A stretch of 11,971 nucleotides of DNA. Origin: Bacteroidales bacterium (GTDB lineage Bacteria; Bacteroidota; Bacteroidia; Bacteroidales; SM23-62). Positions 1 through 7,343 of the stretch are shown piece after piece. Position numbers and translations under genes: made by a program. The stretch lies in the NCBI GenBank assembly GCA_016783865.1, contig JADHVS010000135.1, forward strand, positions 1 through 11,971, in the 5' to 3' direction. The notes below the pieces were generated by a model, which worked only from the letters and a program-made list of their open reading frames with translations, made no database searches and was not told the DNA's origin. Each line of letters starts with the position of its first letter. The stretch's first letter is position 1.

Positions 1-1592
1 TGATCGTTCCCGAAAAGAATAAATGGGATATCAAAATGCCAAAGAAACCAAAGGATGCAAAATGGACGGAAGAGCCCAGAATTGTGGAGGACCTGGTATA
101 CCGCCGCGACCGGCAGGGATTTCTCAAAGAGGGTTACGACCATATATTCATCGTTCCGGCCGAAGGAGGAACAGCCAGGCAAATTACCGAAGGGAACTGG
201 GACCACGGGAGCGGTGGTTATTCCTGGACAAAAGACGAGAAGTACATCCTGTTTTCGAGCCTGAGAATTGAGGAAGCCGAATATGCCTACCGCGAATCGG
301 AAATTTATTCAGTGGATATAAACAGCGGGGAAATTGTACAACTTACCACCCGGAAAGGACCCGATGGCAGTCCTTTTGTTTCTCCCGACAACAAGCTGGT
401 GGCATACCAGGGATTCGACTTTACCGACGACACGTACATTAATTCGAATTTCTATGTCATGAACATGGACGGCAGCAACCCGAGGCTGATCTCAGGAGAT
501 TTCGATAAAAATGCCAGCACACTGAAATGGGCGGAGGACAATTCCGGTATCTATGTGAACGTAAGGGAAAAAGGAACAAGTAACCTTTACTTCATCCCGG
601 TGAAAGGATCGGTCAGACAAATCACAACCGGCAATCATATGCTTTCTGCCAGCTCGATCAGCAAGGGAGGAGTGGCTGCCGGAACAATGTCTGATCCAAA
701 ATTGCCGGGAGATATTGTGGCATATAATGTGACCAAACCAGCCATTATGAAATTGACATCTGTGAACGCGGATGTATTGTCGAGGGTCACCCTGGGAGAG
801 ATTGAAGAGATATGGTACAAATCGACCGATAACCTGGATATCCATGGCTGGATCATAAAACCGCCTGATTTCGATCCGGGGAAAAAATATCCCCTGATAC
901 TGACCATTCATGGAGGACCGCATGGAATGTACAGCGTCGGATTCAATTTCAACTGGCAGATCCATGCAGCCAACGGCTATGTTGTACTTTATACAAATCC
1001 CAGGGGATCAGCCGGTTATGGCAGTGAATTCGGCAACCTGATCAAGAACGATTACCCGAACAAGGACTTTGACGACCTGATGAACGGTGTGGATGAAGTG
1101 ATCAAAAAGGGATATATCGACGAAGAGAATTTGTTTGTTTACGGTGGCAGCGGCGGTGGCGTGCTGACTTCCTGGATTGTCGGGCACACCGGCCGGTTTG
1201 CGGCTGCGTCTGTGAACTACCCGGTCATCGACTGGATATCATTTGTGGGAACCACAGACGGAGTTTCCTGGTACCGCAATTTTGAAAAGCTGCCATGGGA
1301 AGATCCCACAGAGCATCTCCGCAGGTCGCCCCTGATGTATGTCGGCAATGTCACAACCCCTACCCTGCTTATGACGGGTGTCAAGGACCTTCGAACCCCC
1401 ATATCTCAAACCGAAGAATTTTACCAGGCATTGAAATTCAGGAAAGTCCCGACTGCCATGATCCGTTTCAACGAGGAGTTTCACGGAACCTCATCCAAAC
1501 CGTCGAATTACATGCGGACCACATTGTATTTGCACCATTGGTTTGAAAGGTATGGGACATTTAATAAATCAGCTGATGACCTTACTGACTAA
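1..1592 (+). CDS. S9 family serine peptidase (prolyl-oligopeptidase type), 5' truncated by window edge
   Basis: The frame is open to the left edge and the residues before the first ATG (position 36) continue the protein, so this is the C-terminal ~530 residues of a longer enzyme; related proteins are about 650-700 residues. Counting from the Met at 36, residues ~1-250 are beta-propeller-like repeats (WD40/PD40 type). Residues ~275-510 are the alpha/beta-hydrolase domain. The oxyanion motif HGGP is at 292-295, the nucleophile is Ser372 in GGSGGG (family GxSxGG), and the acid and base are probably Asp451 (VKD) and His483 (EFHG). The motif YTNPRGSAGYG is typical of acylaminoacyl/dipeptidyl peptidases of this family. 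It would cleave short peptides, probably in the periplasm, but the N-terminal export signal lies outside the window. The GH140-like gene follows after 44 bases on the same strand and may share its transcript. Confidence 0.9.
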   Translation, partial: IVPEKNKWDIKMPKKPKDAKWTEEPRIVEDLVYRRDRQGFLKEGYDHIFIVPAEGGTARQITEGNWDHGSGGYSWTKDEKYILFSSLRIEEAEYAYRESEIYSVDINSGEIVQLTTRKGPDGSPFVSPDNKLVAYQGFDFTDDTYINSNFYVMNMDGSNPRLISGDFDKNASTLKWAEDNSGIYVNVREKGTSNLYFIPVKGSVRQITTGNHMLSASSISKGGVAAGTMSDPKLPGDIVAYNVTKPAIMKLTSVNADVLSRVTLGEIEEIWYKSTDNLDIHGWIIKPPDFDPGKKYPLILTIHGGPHGMYSVGFNFNWQIHAANGYVVLYTNPRGSAGYGSEFGNLIKNDYPNKDFDDLMNGVDEVIKKGYIDEENLFVYGGSGGGVLTSWIVGHTGRFAAASVNYPVIDWISFVGTTDGVSWYRNFEKLPWEDPTEHLRRSPLMYVGNVTTPTLLMTGVKDLRTPISQTEEFYQALKFRKVPTAMIRFNEEFHGTSSKPSNYMRTTLYLHHWFERYGTFNKSADDLTD

Positions 1593-1636
1593 AACAGCCC
1601 CTGGTAATAATGCTTAAATTTTAATAACCTGTTGCC

Positions 1637-3046
1637 ATGAGAACCATTTTCTCGTTACTGATTTGCTTACTAACCGTTCATTCCAATTATTGTCAACCCG
1701 ATAGCTGGTCCGGCCCTTCTGTTGACCTGGATCACGGCAGGCTGGCCGTCTCGGATAACCACCGGTACCTTGTTTTCGAAGATGGGACCCCCTTCTTTTA
1801 TCTAGGCGATACCGGCTGGGAACTGTTTCACCGGTTAACCCCGGAGGAGACTGAGAAATACCTGGAGAATCGCCGGTCGAAGGGATTTACCGTTATCCAG
1901 GCAGTGATACTGGCCGAACAGGATGGACTGAACATTCCGAATATGAATGGTGACAAGCCCCTTATTGATAACGATCCCCTCCAACCCAATGAAAAATATT
2001 TTAAGCATGTCGACTTGGTGATCCGGAAAGCAGCCGAAAAGGGTTTGTTTATCGGGTTGCTTCCCACTTGGGGAGATAAGGTGGACAGGTACACGTGGGG
2101 TATCGGCCCCGAGATATTTACCCCTGAAAATGCTTTTGCCTACGGGAAATGGCTGGGGGAACGCTACAGGGATTTCCCGAACATCATATGGATCAACGGA
2201 GGCGACCGGGCAGGTGGCGGAGAGAATTACCCGGTATGGGAAGCACTTGGCAAAGGGATCAAGTCGGCCGATCCGAACCACCTGATGACATACCATCCCT
2301 GGGGGGAGCACAGTTCCTCGGAATGGTTTCATAACAGCGATTGGCTCGATTTCAATATGATGCAGACAGGCCATGGACAGAGAAGCTATTCGATCTATCA
2401 AAAACTGATGACTGCCGATTATGCCAGGAATCCCGTCAAACCCTGCATGGATGGCGAACCGCGCTACGAAGATCACCCGGTGGGATGGCAGCCGGAGATC
2501 CGAGGCTGGTTCAATGATTATGATATCCGGAAAGCCGTCTACTGGGGTGTTTTCACCGGCGGACATGGAACCACTTATGGCTGCCACCCCATCTGGCAGT
2601 TCCTGATCCCGGGAAGGGAACCGGTGAGCTTTGCCCGGAACTACTGGTACGATGTGCTGGATCTTCCGGGCGCCTCCCAGTTGATCCATCTCCGGCGGCT
2701 GGTCGAATCGAGGGACTTCCTGAGCCGCGAACCTTACCCGGACCTGGTATTGAATAAACGGATGACAGAGGATGACTATATTGTCGCTTCCAAAGGGAAG
2801 GATTATGCATTTATCTATATTCCGACAGGATCGCCCACTCAGATAAATCTAAACCTTCTGGGGACTGAACAGGTAAAAGCCTGGTGGTACGATCCCCGCA
2901 CCGGGGAGGCAACGGAAATCGGAATAATACCAGGAAAGGGAATTAAAGAGTTCAACCCCCCTGCAAGCGGCAGGGGAAACGACTGGGTGCTGGTGCTCGA
3001 AGCTGCAGATGCCGGATATGAAAAACCCGGATTTTTTAAAAAGTGA
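1637..3046 (+). CDS. Secreted glycoside hydrolase, GH140-like (DUF4038 catalytic domain plus C-terminal beta domain)
   Basis: This 469-residue protein has an N-terminal type I signal peptide (hydrophobic residues 4-16, probable cut after the Gln at 20). Residues ~35-370 form a DUF4038-type (beta/alpha)8 barrel. Characteristic stretches are FFYLGDTGWELFHRL, FIGLLPTWGDK, NIIWINGGDRAGGG and CMDGEPRYED. By analogy with the apiosidase founder of GH140, Asp190 (in INGGD) and Glu274 (in MDGEP) are the likely catalytic pair. Residues ~375-460 match the small C-terminal domain often called putative collagen-binding, ending in the usual NDWVLVLE. GH140 enzymes remove apiose from pectic rhamnogalacturonan II; that exact activity is inferred, because other DUF4038 proteins have unknown substrates. 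No polysaccharide-utilisation partners (SusC/SusD) are visible. No Shine-Dalgarno precedes the ATG, as is common in this phylum. Confidence 0.68.
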   Translation: MRTIFSLLICLLTVHSNYCQPDSWSGPSVDLDHGRLAVSDNHRYLVFEDGTPFFYLGDTGWELFHRLTPEETEKYLENRRSKGFTVIQAVILAEQDGLNIPNMNGDKPLIDNDPLQPNEKYFKHVDLVIRKAAEKGLFIGLLPTWGDKVDRYTWGIGPEIFTPENAFAYGKWLGERYRDFPNIIWINGGDRAGGGENYPVWEALGKGIKSADPNHLMTYHPWGEHSSSEWFHNSDWLDFNMMQTGHGQRSYSIYQKLMTADYARNPVKPCMDGEPRYEDHPVGWQPEIRGWFNDYDIRKAVYWGVFTGGHGTTYGCHPIWQFLIPGREPVSFARNYWYDVLDLPGASQLIHLRRLVESRDFLSREPYPDLVLNKRMTEDDYIVASKGKDYAFIYIPTGSPTQINLNLLGTEQVKAWWYDPRTGEATEIGIIPGKGIKEFNPPASGRGNDWVLVLEAADAGYEKPGFFKK

Positions 3047-3171
3047 GCAGGATTGTTGAGGACATCAAGGTCTCCGAATTTGTCCTTGAGAAAGGAGATC
3101 TGAAGGAAGGAGTGTATTTTATTGAGTTAAAGGGGCCCGAAACTTTAAGAAGTAAGATCATCATAGAATAA
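3043..3171 (+). pseudogene. Orphan fragment of a T9SS type A C-terminal sorting domain
   Basis: Reading from a GTG that overlaps the TGA stop of the upstream glycosidase gives 42 residues ending in TAA at 3169. The stretch EFVLEKGDLKEGVYFIEL followed by SKIIIE is the typical last ~35 residues of a type IX secretion sorting domain (F-x-L-x-x-G-x-L-x-x-G-x-Y-F-x-x-L ... K-I-I-I). The first half of a sorting domain (PNP motif, IYD-x-x-G-x-x-V) is absent. It lies in the -1 frame relative to the glycosidase, just after a T6A5 homopolymer at 3032-3042. Most likely it is what remains of a deleted secreted-protein gene; a frameshifted tail of the glycosidase is the alternative. It ends two bases before the end of the convergent deaminase gene. 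Confidence 0.65.
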
Positions 3172-3173
3172 AT

Positions 3174-3569
3174 TTAATACTCCGGATAGTATGGCATCAG
3201 TTCACCCGCCCTGAATTTTCTGATCTCACCGCCCTTTTTGTTCTGGACACCGACAACAACATCCTTCCCACCGAACTGGATGATCCAGTCCATGCAACTT
3301 CCACAGGGTGTGAACATTGTTGTTTCTGCTACTACAACGATGGCATCAAAGCTGGTATACCCCTGAACTACCATATTGCCAATCGCATTGGTCTCGGCAT
3401 GCATATCATGACTTTTCATTTGATGCTCAACATTACAACCTGAAATGATTGTTTTATCAGGAGTTATTAATGCGGCACCAACCTTGGTATTATCTAAAAT
3501 ATATGCATTGTCCCTGGCCTTCCAGGCTTCGGCTGCCATCTGCTCCCAGTAGGAATTATCTATATCCAC
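3174..3569 (-). CDS. Small cytidine-deaminase-fold zinc enzyme (divergent)
   Basis: The protein has 131 residues, the length of homotetrameric cytidine deaminases. Zinc-site motifs are H57-A-E59 (metal ligand and catalytic glutamate) and P88-C-G-S-C92 (two cysteine ligands). VGAALITPDKTIISGCNVE (30-48) corresponds to the substrate loop, with the ribose-contacting Asn46 and Glu48 kept. Two departures are visible. The first ligand is His, whereas short tetrameric enzymes normally have Cys (CAE). The base-stacking Phe two residues before VGAA is replaced by Thr28. It would hydrolytically deaminate cytidine, deoxycytidine or a related base in the cytoplasm, but these changes make the substrate uncertain. 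The start is GTG at 3569, directly after an in-frame TAA; the ATG eleven codons in, behind GGGAG, would cut into the first helix. It lies 77 bases downstream of the broken receptor on the same strand. Confidence 0.82.
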   Translation of the reverse strand: MDIDNSYWEQMAAEAWKARDNAYILDNTKVGAALITPDKTIISGCNVEHQMKSHDMHAETNAIGNMVVQGYTSFDAIVVVAETTMFTPCGSCMDWIIQFGGKDVVVGVQNKKGGEIRKFRAGELMPYYPEY

Positions 3570-3646
3570 TTTATTGAATTTATCGACTGTAAAGCCGGTT
3601 TAATCGTATGATAAAGATAATCAATATTTTACACCTATGCTAAAAG

Positions 3647-4531
3647 TCAGAACTCATAACTGATCCCTGCCTGCAGGTTGAAGGGAATACCTGGGGTATA
3701 ATGGAGCTCGGAAACGGAGGCAGGCTCCAGAAACAGCCTGGACTCTGTATCAAACTGGGTCTCGTTCCAGTCAACATTCAACAGGTTCTCGATCTGGGCA
3801 AATACCCGGAATCCCTTATACCGGTAGCCCAGCACCACATTGGTCAGGAAATGTCCCGGTGCCACCACGCTGTTGTCCTCATTGGCAGGCCGGTCGCCAA
3901 CATACCGGTACCGCAGGGCGCCCTCAATTCCCTTTGGATGCATGAAACTCATCCCACCCTGTGAAGTGAACCTGGGGGCAAGAGGTATGTAATTGGCTTC
4001 TTCCGGTGCATTCAGGTACCTGCCATCAGCCAGGTTAACATCGAGGTCTGCCCATAACCAGTTGGTTAGTTGAAGACGCATTTCAGCATCTGCACCTAAT
4101 CTTCGGGTTTCGCCACTGATCTCAGTATTACCCTCATCCCCGATAAATACTAATTCCTCTTCCATGTGAAGGTACCATCCTGCCAGGCTGACCAGCATAT
4201 TGTTGCCGATGGCTATCCTGGTGCCAAGCTCACTGCCTGCTGCTCTCGGAAGGGTTTTGAGGTTCTCATGTGCCGGATCAAAATTCCTGCTGAGAAGGTC
4301 CTGCTCAATCTCCAGTGTGGAAGCTCCCTGGTTCTGTCCTGCATGAATGATCTCTTTAATCCGGCTGGCAATCATGACATCCCGGGCATCATTTGAATGG
4401 AATCCGGTCCCGCCATTCAGATAGATATCCATATTCTTAAAAGGGGTAAAAACCAGGTTTATCTTGGGACTTAATATTGCGGCCTGCGAATAGCCGGAAA
4501 CATGCGGCAGCCCGTTGTCAGGAAAGCCGGG
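3647..4531 (-). pseudogene. TonB-dependent receptor, C-terminal beta-barrel fragment
   Basis: This is the C-terminal part of the same receptor whose N-terminus is at 4555-5610. The homologous frame is open from about 4531 and reads PGFPDNGLPHVSGYSQAAI, then SPKINLVFTPFKNMDIYLNG and GFHSNDARD, which is typical mid-barrel sequence of this receptor family. The ATG at 4432 lies inside that run and is not a true start. The remainder contains transmembrane strands and periplasmic turns and ends in AGISYEF, the terminal aromatic beta strand needed for outer-membrane assembly, before TGA. It is two frames away from the N-terminal fragment, and a few hundred bases of barrel seem to be missing between them. 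If translated from 4432 it would be a barrel piece without a plug or signal peptide, so a functional product is unlikely. Confidence 0.85.
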
Positions 4532-4554
4532 ATAAATGATAATCCACAGAGATG

Positions 4555-5610
4555 TTATACCTGCTGGTGGGCTCCGCCTTCCAGATCATCTATTGCGCCC
4601 CACCGGCTGATCTGGCCTGATTTGACTGCACGGTCAGGGATCTGCCCTGAGGCATTCCAGGCCGACGTAAAAGCGCCCACGGCAATGCCCAGTTCACTTC
4701 TCTGGGTGATATGGGCATGGAACTTACCGTAAATATTTGCACGCTGGAATCCCTGGGGACTTTCAAGGGGGCCATCTGTAAAATAGTATTGACCTGCTAT
4801 ATACGCACTCTGGTGTTTGCCACTGGTTGGTATTTTAAGGATCGACGTTGCCTTTGCTGTATTGAACATGCCTCCTTCCAGCTTCACCAGGTTTTTATCC
4901 GGGTGATCCGTGGTGGTAATATCCACTGATCCGGCGGTTCCAAAGTTTCCGAACCGGCTGAAATAAGGCCCTTTGAAAACAGTAAGACCATCAATGATCT
5001 CCGGGATAACGAAGTGAAGATCGGCATACCCCTGTCCGTGGCCATGGGTAACCATGTTTACCGGCAGCCCATCCACATAGATCCCGACATCCGTGCCATG
5101 ATCCGCATCGAATCCCCGCATGAAGATTTGTTCCGCCTTTCCCCCGCCGGCATGCTGGGCGATATAGAGGCCTGGCACCAGATGAAGAACATCCTGTGCG
5201 GAGCGCACCGGCTTGATTTTCAGGTCAAAATCCCTTACTGCCTTGGAGGAGGCTGCGGAAAATGGCCTTCTGGCTTCCACCGTGACAGCGGACAGATCAA
5301 TACTACCTGGCTTAAGAACAACATTATATTCCAGCTCTTCTCCATCCTTGAATTCAACCTCAATTTCATGAGATTCATGACCAATAAATGAAAAAATAAT
5401 GATCTGTTTTCCGGGAGGGATATCATTCAGCAGATAATCACCATGAATTCCGGAAATAGTCCTATATATTGTGCCTTTCACTATGATGTTCACACCCACT
5501 AATCCCTCCTGATCATCCTGAACGGTTATTATGCCATGCATTGTTCCGGTCTGGGCAAATGCAAATGGGATGAATATAAACGCCCACAAAACAGATAAAA
5601 ATTCCTTCAC
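4555..5610 (-). pseudogene. TonB-dependent receptor, N-terminal fragment (signal peptide, CarboxypepD_reg-like and plug domains)
   Basis: The fragment has 351 residues with a GTG start at 5610 and a signal peptide ending FAFAQ (residue 20). Residues ~22-105 are a CarboxypepD_reg-like fold (GVNIIVKGT, YLLNDIPPGKQ). Residues ~125-235 are the TonB plug, with QDVLHLVPGLYI, FMRGFDADHGTDVGIYVDG and HGHGQGYADLHF; the last is the hallmark of one subfamily with unknown ligand. The barrel begins at ~240. The frame stops early at TAA 4555-4557. Removing one C from the CCC run at 4569-4571 (minus strand) restores EGGATSRYNISVDYHL, exactly the expected continuation, so a one-base insertion caused the stop. 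A second lesion follows at about 4531-4535. An intact receptor would bind a ligand at the cell surface and import it using TonB energy; this copy is probably dead unless the sequence carries assembly errors. Confidence 0.88.
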
Positions 5611-5914
5611 TGGAAAAGATTCAATAAGAAGTTACAAAGGCAAACGAAATTAGTAAAAAAAAAGAAAGTCTGATCCCGGAAAATATAGTTTTTAAGGGCT
5701 CATCAGGAATTATATCCCCGCATCGGGACCAAGTGAGAGACCGGAAACAGCACTTTCTTCTGAACTTCTGCCGGTCTGCACGAACAATCTGGCATTATAC
5801 AGGATTTACCATAAATTATTGCAGGTTATGCCCGGAAGTAATCTGAACACGATACGAAAAGGAATGAACGTATTGTGCAGACTTAAATTGGATAATTAAA
5901 TATTATTCATTATT
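5611..5914. other. Intergenic spacer between receptor and abiE operon
   Basis: No coding remnant is recognisable in this divergent spacer. A 7-bp inverted repeat (AGACCGG 5738-5744 with CCGGTCT 5771-5777) interleaves with a shorter pair (AAGTG 5731-5735 with CACTT 5751-5755), which could be chance or a pseudoknot-like fold. A stronger hairpin lies at 5842-5881 and the abiE promoter starts at 5888; both are listed separately. A convincing promoter for the receptor was not found. Confidence 0.5.
5842..5881. repeat. Imperfect inverted repeat upstream of the abiE promoter
   Basis: CACGATACG (5848-5856) pairs with CGTATTGTG (5869-5877) through nine positions including one G-U. TCTG (5842-5845) pairs with CAGA (5878-5881) around an AA bulge, so 13 pairs close a 12-base loop. 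It ends seven bases before the promoter TTG. It could be a second AbiEi binding site, because AbiEi proteins are known to bind two upstream inverted repeats, or an RNA hairpin. No T-tract follows on the plus strand, so a plus-strand terminator is unlikely. Confidence 0.5.
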
Positions 5915-5918
5915 TTTG
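5888..5918 (+). promoter_or_regulatory. Promoter of the abiE operon (Bacteroidota type)
   Basis: TTG at 5888-5890 is followed after exactly 20 bases by TATTTTTG at 5911-5918, a full match to the Bacteroidota -7 element TAnnTTTG. Transcription would begin about 5924-5928, some 16-20 bases before the antitoxin ATG. The right end of the -7 box lies inside the inverted repeat at 5915-5959. Confidence 0.65.
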
Positions 5919-5959
5919 TGAACTGTAAATACTAATTTTTAGAATGTATAGTTCACAAA
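5915..5959. promoter_or_regulatory. Putative AbiEi operator: long inverted repeat over the -7 box and start codon
   Basis: TTTGTGAACT (5915-5924) and AGTTCACAAA (5950-5959) are perfect 10-bp inverted repeats. Extending inward by TGTA-type sequence gives 13-bp arms with one mismatch (5915-5927 and 5947-5959). The left arm covers the end of the -7 box and the likely transcription start; the right arm covers codons 2-6 of the antitoxin gene. A protein bound here would block transcription initiation. AbiEi antitoxins are known negative autoregulators that bind inverted repeats in their promoter, so AbiEi is the natural candidate. An mRNA hairpin sequestering the start codon is an alternative or additional use. 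Confidence 0.65.
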
Positions 5960-6531
5960 TTCTTATTAAGGATATTGTTTTAGCCGTTTACAAGGACATC
6001 CGTTCAGTATTTCGTCTGAATGAAATCGCTTTGTTGGTGGGTGAAACAAACTTTCAGTCGCTCAACAAGAAATTAAACTATTACGTTCGTACAGGCAAGT
6101 TACAGAATCCGCGTAAAGGTATTTATACCAAACCAGATTATGATCCCGAAGAGCTGGCATGCAGCATCTACACTCCTTCCTATATCTCACTTGAATATGT
6201 ATTGCAAAAATCCGGTATCGTATTTCAATTTGATTCACGAATTACATCAGCCAGTTATCTGAGCAGGAGCACTGAGGTAAAAGGCCGGACCTACCTGTAT
6301 CGCAAAATCAAGGGAGAGATACTGGTTAATACAACGGGAATTAACAGGCAGGACAATCATATCAATATTGCATCTGCCGAAAGGGCCTTTTTAGATTTAA
6401 TGTACCTGAATACGGAATATTATTTTGATAATCTTAATCCGTTAAACAAACAGATCGTCTATAACCTGTTACCCATTTATCAATCCAGGGCTTTGTCTGA
6501 AAGGGTAAATAAACTCCTGCAAAATGATTGA
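5944..6531 (+). CDS. abiEi: AbiEi-family antitoxin / transcriptional regulator of a type IV toxin-antitoxin system
   Basis: The 195-residue protein has an N-terminal winged helix (about residues 10-65), with the recognition region near FQSLNKKLNYYVRTGKL and the wing around RKGIYTKPDYDPEELA. The AbiEi-type core PSYISLEYVLQKSGIVFQ (79-95) and ASAERAFLDLMYLN follow. Members repress their own operon through the winged helix and neutralise the AbiEii toxin without forming a stable complex with it (type IV). The coding end overlaps the toxin start by eight bases (ATGATTGA), indicating translational coupling. A phylum-type promoter and a perfect inverted repeat lie directly upstream and reach into the first codons. 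The gene is AT-richer than the receptor and glycosidase genes to its left, consistent with horizontal acquisition. Confidence 0.88.
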   Translation: MYSSQILIKDIVLAVYKDIRSVFRLNEIALLVGETNFQSLNKKLNYYVRTGKLQNPRKGIYTKPDYDPEELACSIYTPSYISLEYVLQKSGIVFQFDSRITSASYLSRSTEVKGRTYLYRKIKGEILVNTTGINRQDNHINIASAERAFLDLMYLNTEYYFDNLNPLNKQIVYNLLPIYQSRALSERVNKLLQND

Positions 6532-7219
6532 CATTAACCGGCACAAATTCTTCCTGGTCCAAATCCTGAAAGATATTTACACAGATATTGAGCTGGGAAA
6601 TAGCCTGGGCTTTAAAGGTGGATCAGCTCTGATGTTTTTTTATGACCTGCCGCGTTTCTCTGTGGATTTGGATTTCAATCTTCTTGATACCGCAAAGGAG
6701 GATATTGTTTTCGGGAAAGTCCGTAAAATACTTCTCAAATACGGGACAATATTCGATGAGGCAAAAAAGTTCTACGGTCCCCTGATTGTCCTTGATTATG
6801 GAATTACCGAACGCAAATTAAAAGTGGAGATTTCAAACCGCTTATTTGAAAACAGGTACGAGATAAAAGATCTGCTGGGGATCAACTTGAAAGTAATGGT
6901 TCAGGAAGATATGTTTGCCCACAAACTTTGTGCTTTGCTCGACAGGAATGTTATAGCTAATCGTGACATTTTCGATTGTTGGTTCTTTTTGAAGAGGCAA
7001 ACGCCGGTTAATAAGGAAATTGTTGAGTCCAGGATGGAAATGCCTTTTACCGAATACCTGCAAAGCTGTATCGAACGCCTTGAATCGATGAGCGATAAAG
7101 GATTATTACAGGGCATGGGAGAGCTAATGGATGACAAAATGAAGAAATTTGTGCAGGGGGAAATGCGGTCTGAAGTCCTCCATTTGTTGAAGATCTATAA
7201 AAAAATCCCTGTTCTGTGA
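6524..7219 (+). CDS. abiEii: AbiEii/AbiGii-family nucleotidyltransferase toxin
   Basis: The protein has 231 residues. The nucleotidyltransferase signature is complete: GGSALMF (32-38), then FSVDLDFNLL with metal-binding Asp48 and Asp50. The downstream conserved block is QEDMFAHKLCALLDR and NRDIFD (Lys134, Arg147, Asp148, Asp151). AbiEii toxins transfer nucleotides and halt growth, giving abortive infection during phage attack; characterised relatives modify tRNA ends. Since all recognisable key residues are present, the toxin appears intact. It is somewhat shorter than the classic streptococcal AbiEii (about 300 residues), as is common in this phylum. It starts inside the antitoxin gene and shares its promoter. 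A stem-loop lies 13 bases after its stop. Confidence 0.9.
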   Translation: MIDINRHKFFLVQILKDIYTDIELGNSLGFKGGSALMFFYDLPRFSVDLDFNLLDTAKEDIVFGKVRKILLKYGTIFDEAKKFYGPLIVLDYGITERKLKVEISNRLFENRYEIKDLLGINLKVMVQEDMFAHKLCALLDRNVIANRDIFDCWFFLKRQTPVNKEIVESRMEMPFTEYLQSCIERLESMSDKGLLQGMGELMDDKMKKFVQGEMRSEVLHLLKIYKKIPVL

Positions 7220-7232
7220 TCCAGGGTATCAA

Positions 7233-7254
7233 TCTGCTTCTCGAATGAAGCAGA
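7233..7254 (+). terminator. Stem-loop after abiEii, possible weak terminator
   Basis: TCTGCTTC (7233-7240) and GAAGCAGA (7247-7254) form an 8-bp perfect stem with a six-base loop, 13 bases beyond the toxin stop. The U-tract expected of an intrinsic terminator does not follow, so it may only stabilise the mRNA end. Confidence 0.35.
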
Positions 7255-7343
7255 CGGTTGTGGAAGTGGATGGTCTTTTCGAAAAAAGAAAAAAAGAGCC
7301 CCCGAAAAACCGACGAAGGATGAATCATGAAATAATATGCTAG

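Noticed and set aside
1835..2689. Long open frame on the minus strand opposite the glycosidase.
   Set aside because: It is antisense to a well-supported GH140-like gene, its translation has no recognisable domain, and it is an expected by-product of codon bias in the real gene.
3032..3045. Programmed -1 frameshift joining the glycosidase to the T9SS tail at T6A5.
   Set aside because: The site does not match a canonical X-XXY-YYZ heptamer, a TAA lies in the -1 frame at 3037-3039, and the first half of the sorting domain is missing, so a remnant is the simpler view.
3647..4432. Independent small outer-membrane protein starting at ATG 4432.
   Set aside because: The homologous frame continues upstream past this ATG (VFTPFKN and earlier), and there is no signal peptide, so it is the C-terminal part of the broken receptor.
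5690..5780. Riboswitch or hammerhead-like element (CTGATGA on the minus strand, interleaved stems at 5731-5777).
   Set aside because: No other conserved core elements are present, the stems are short, and no downstream gene suggests a ligand.
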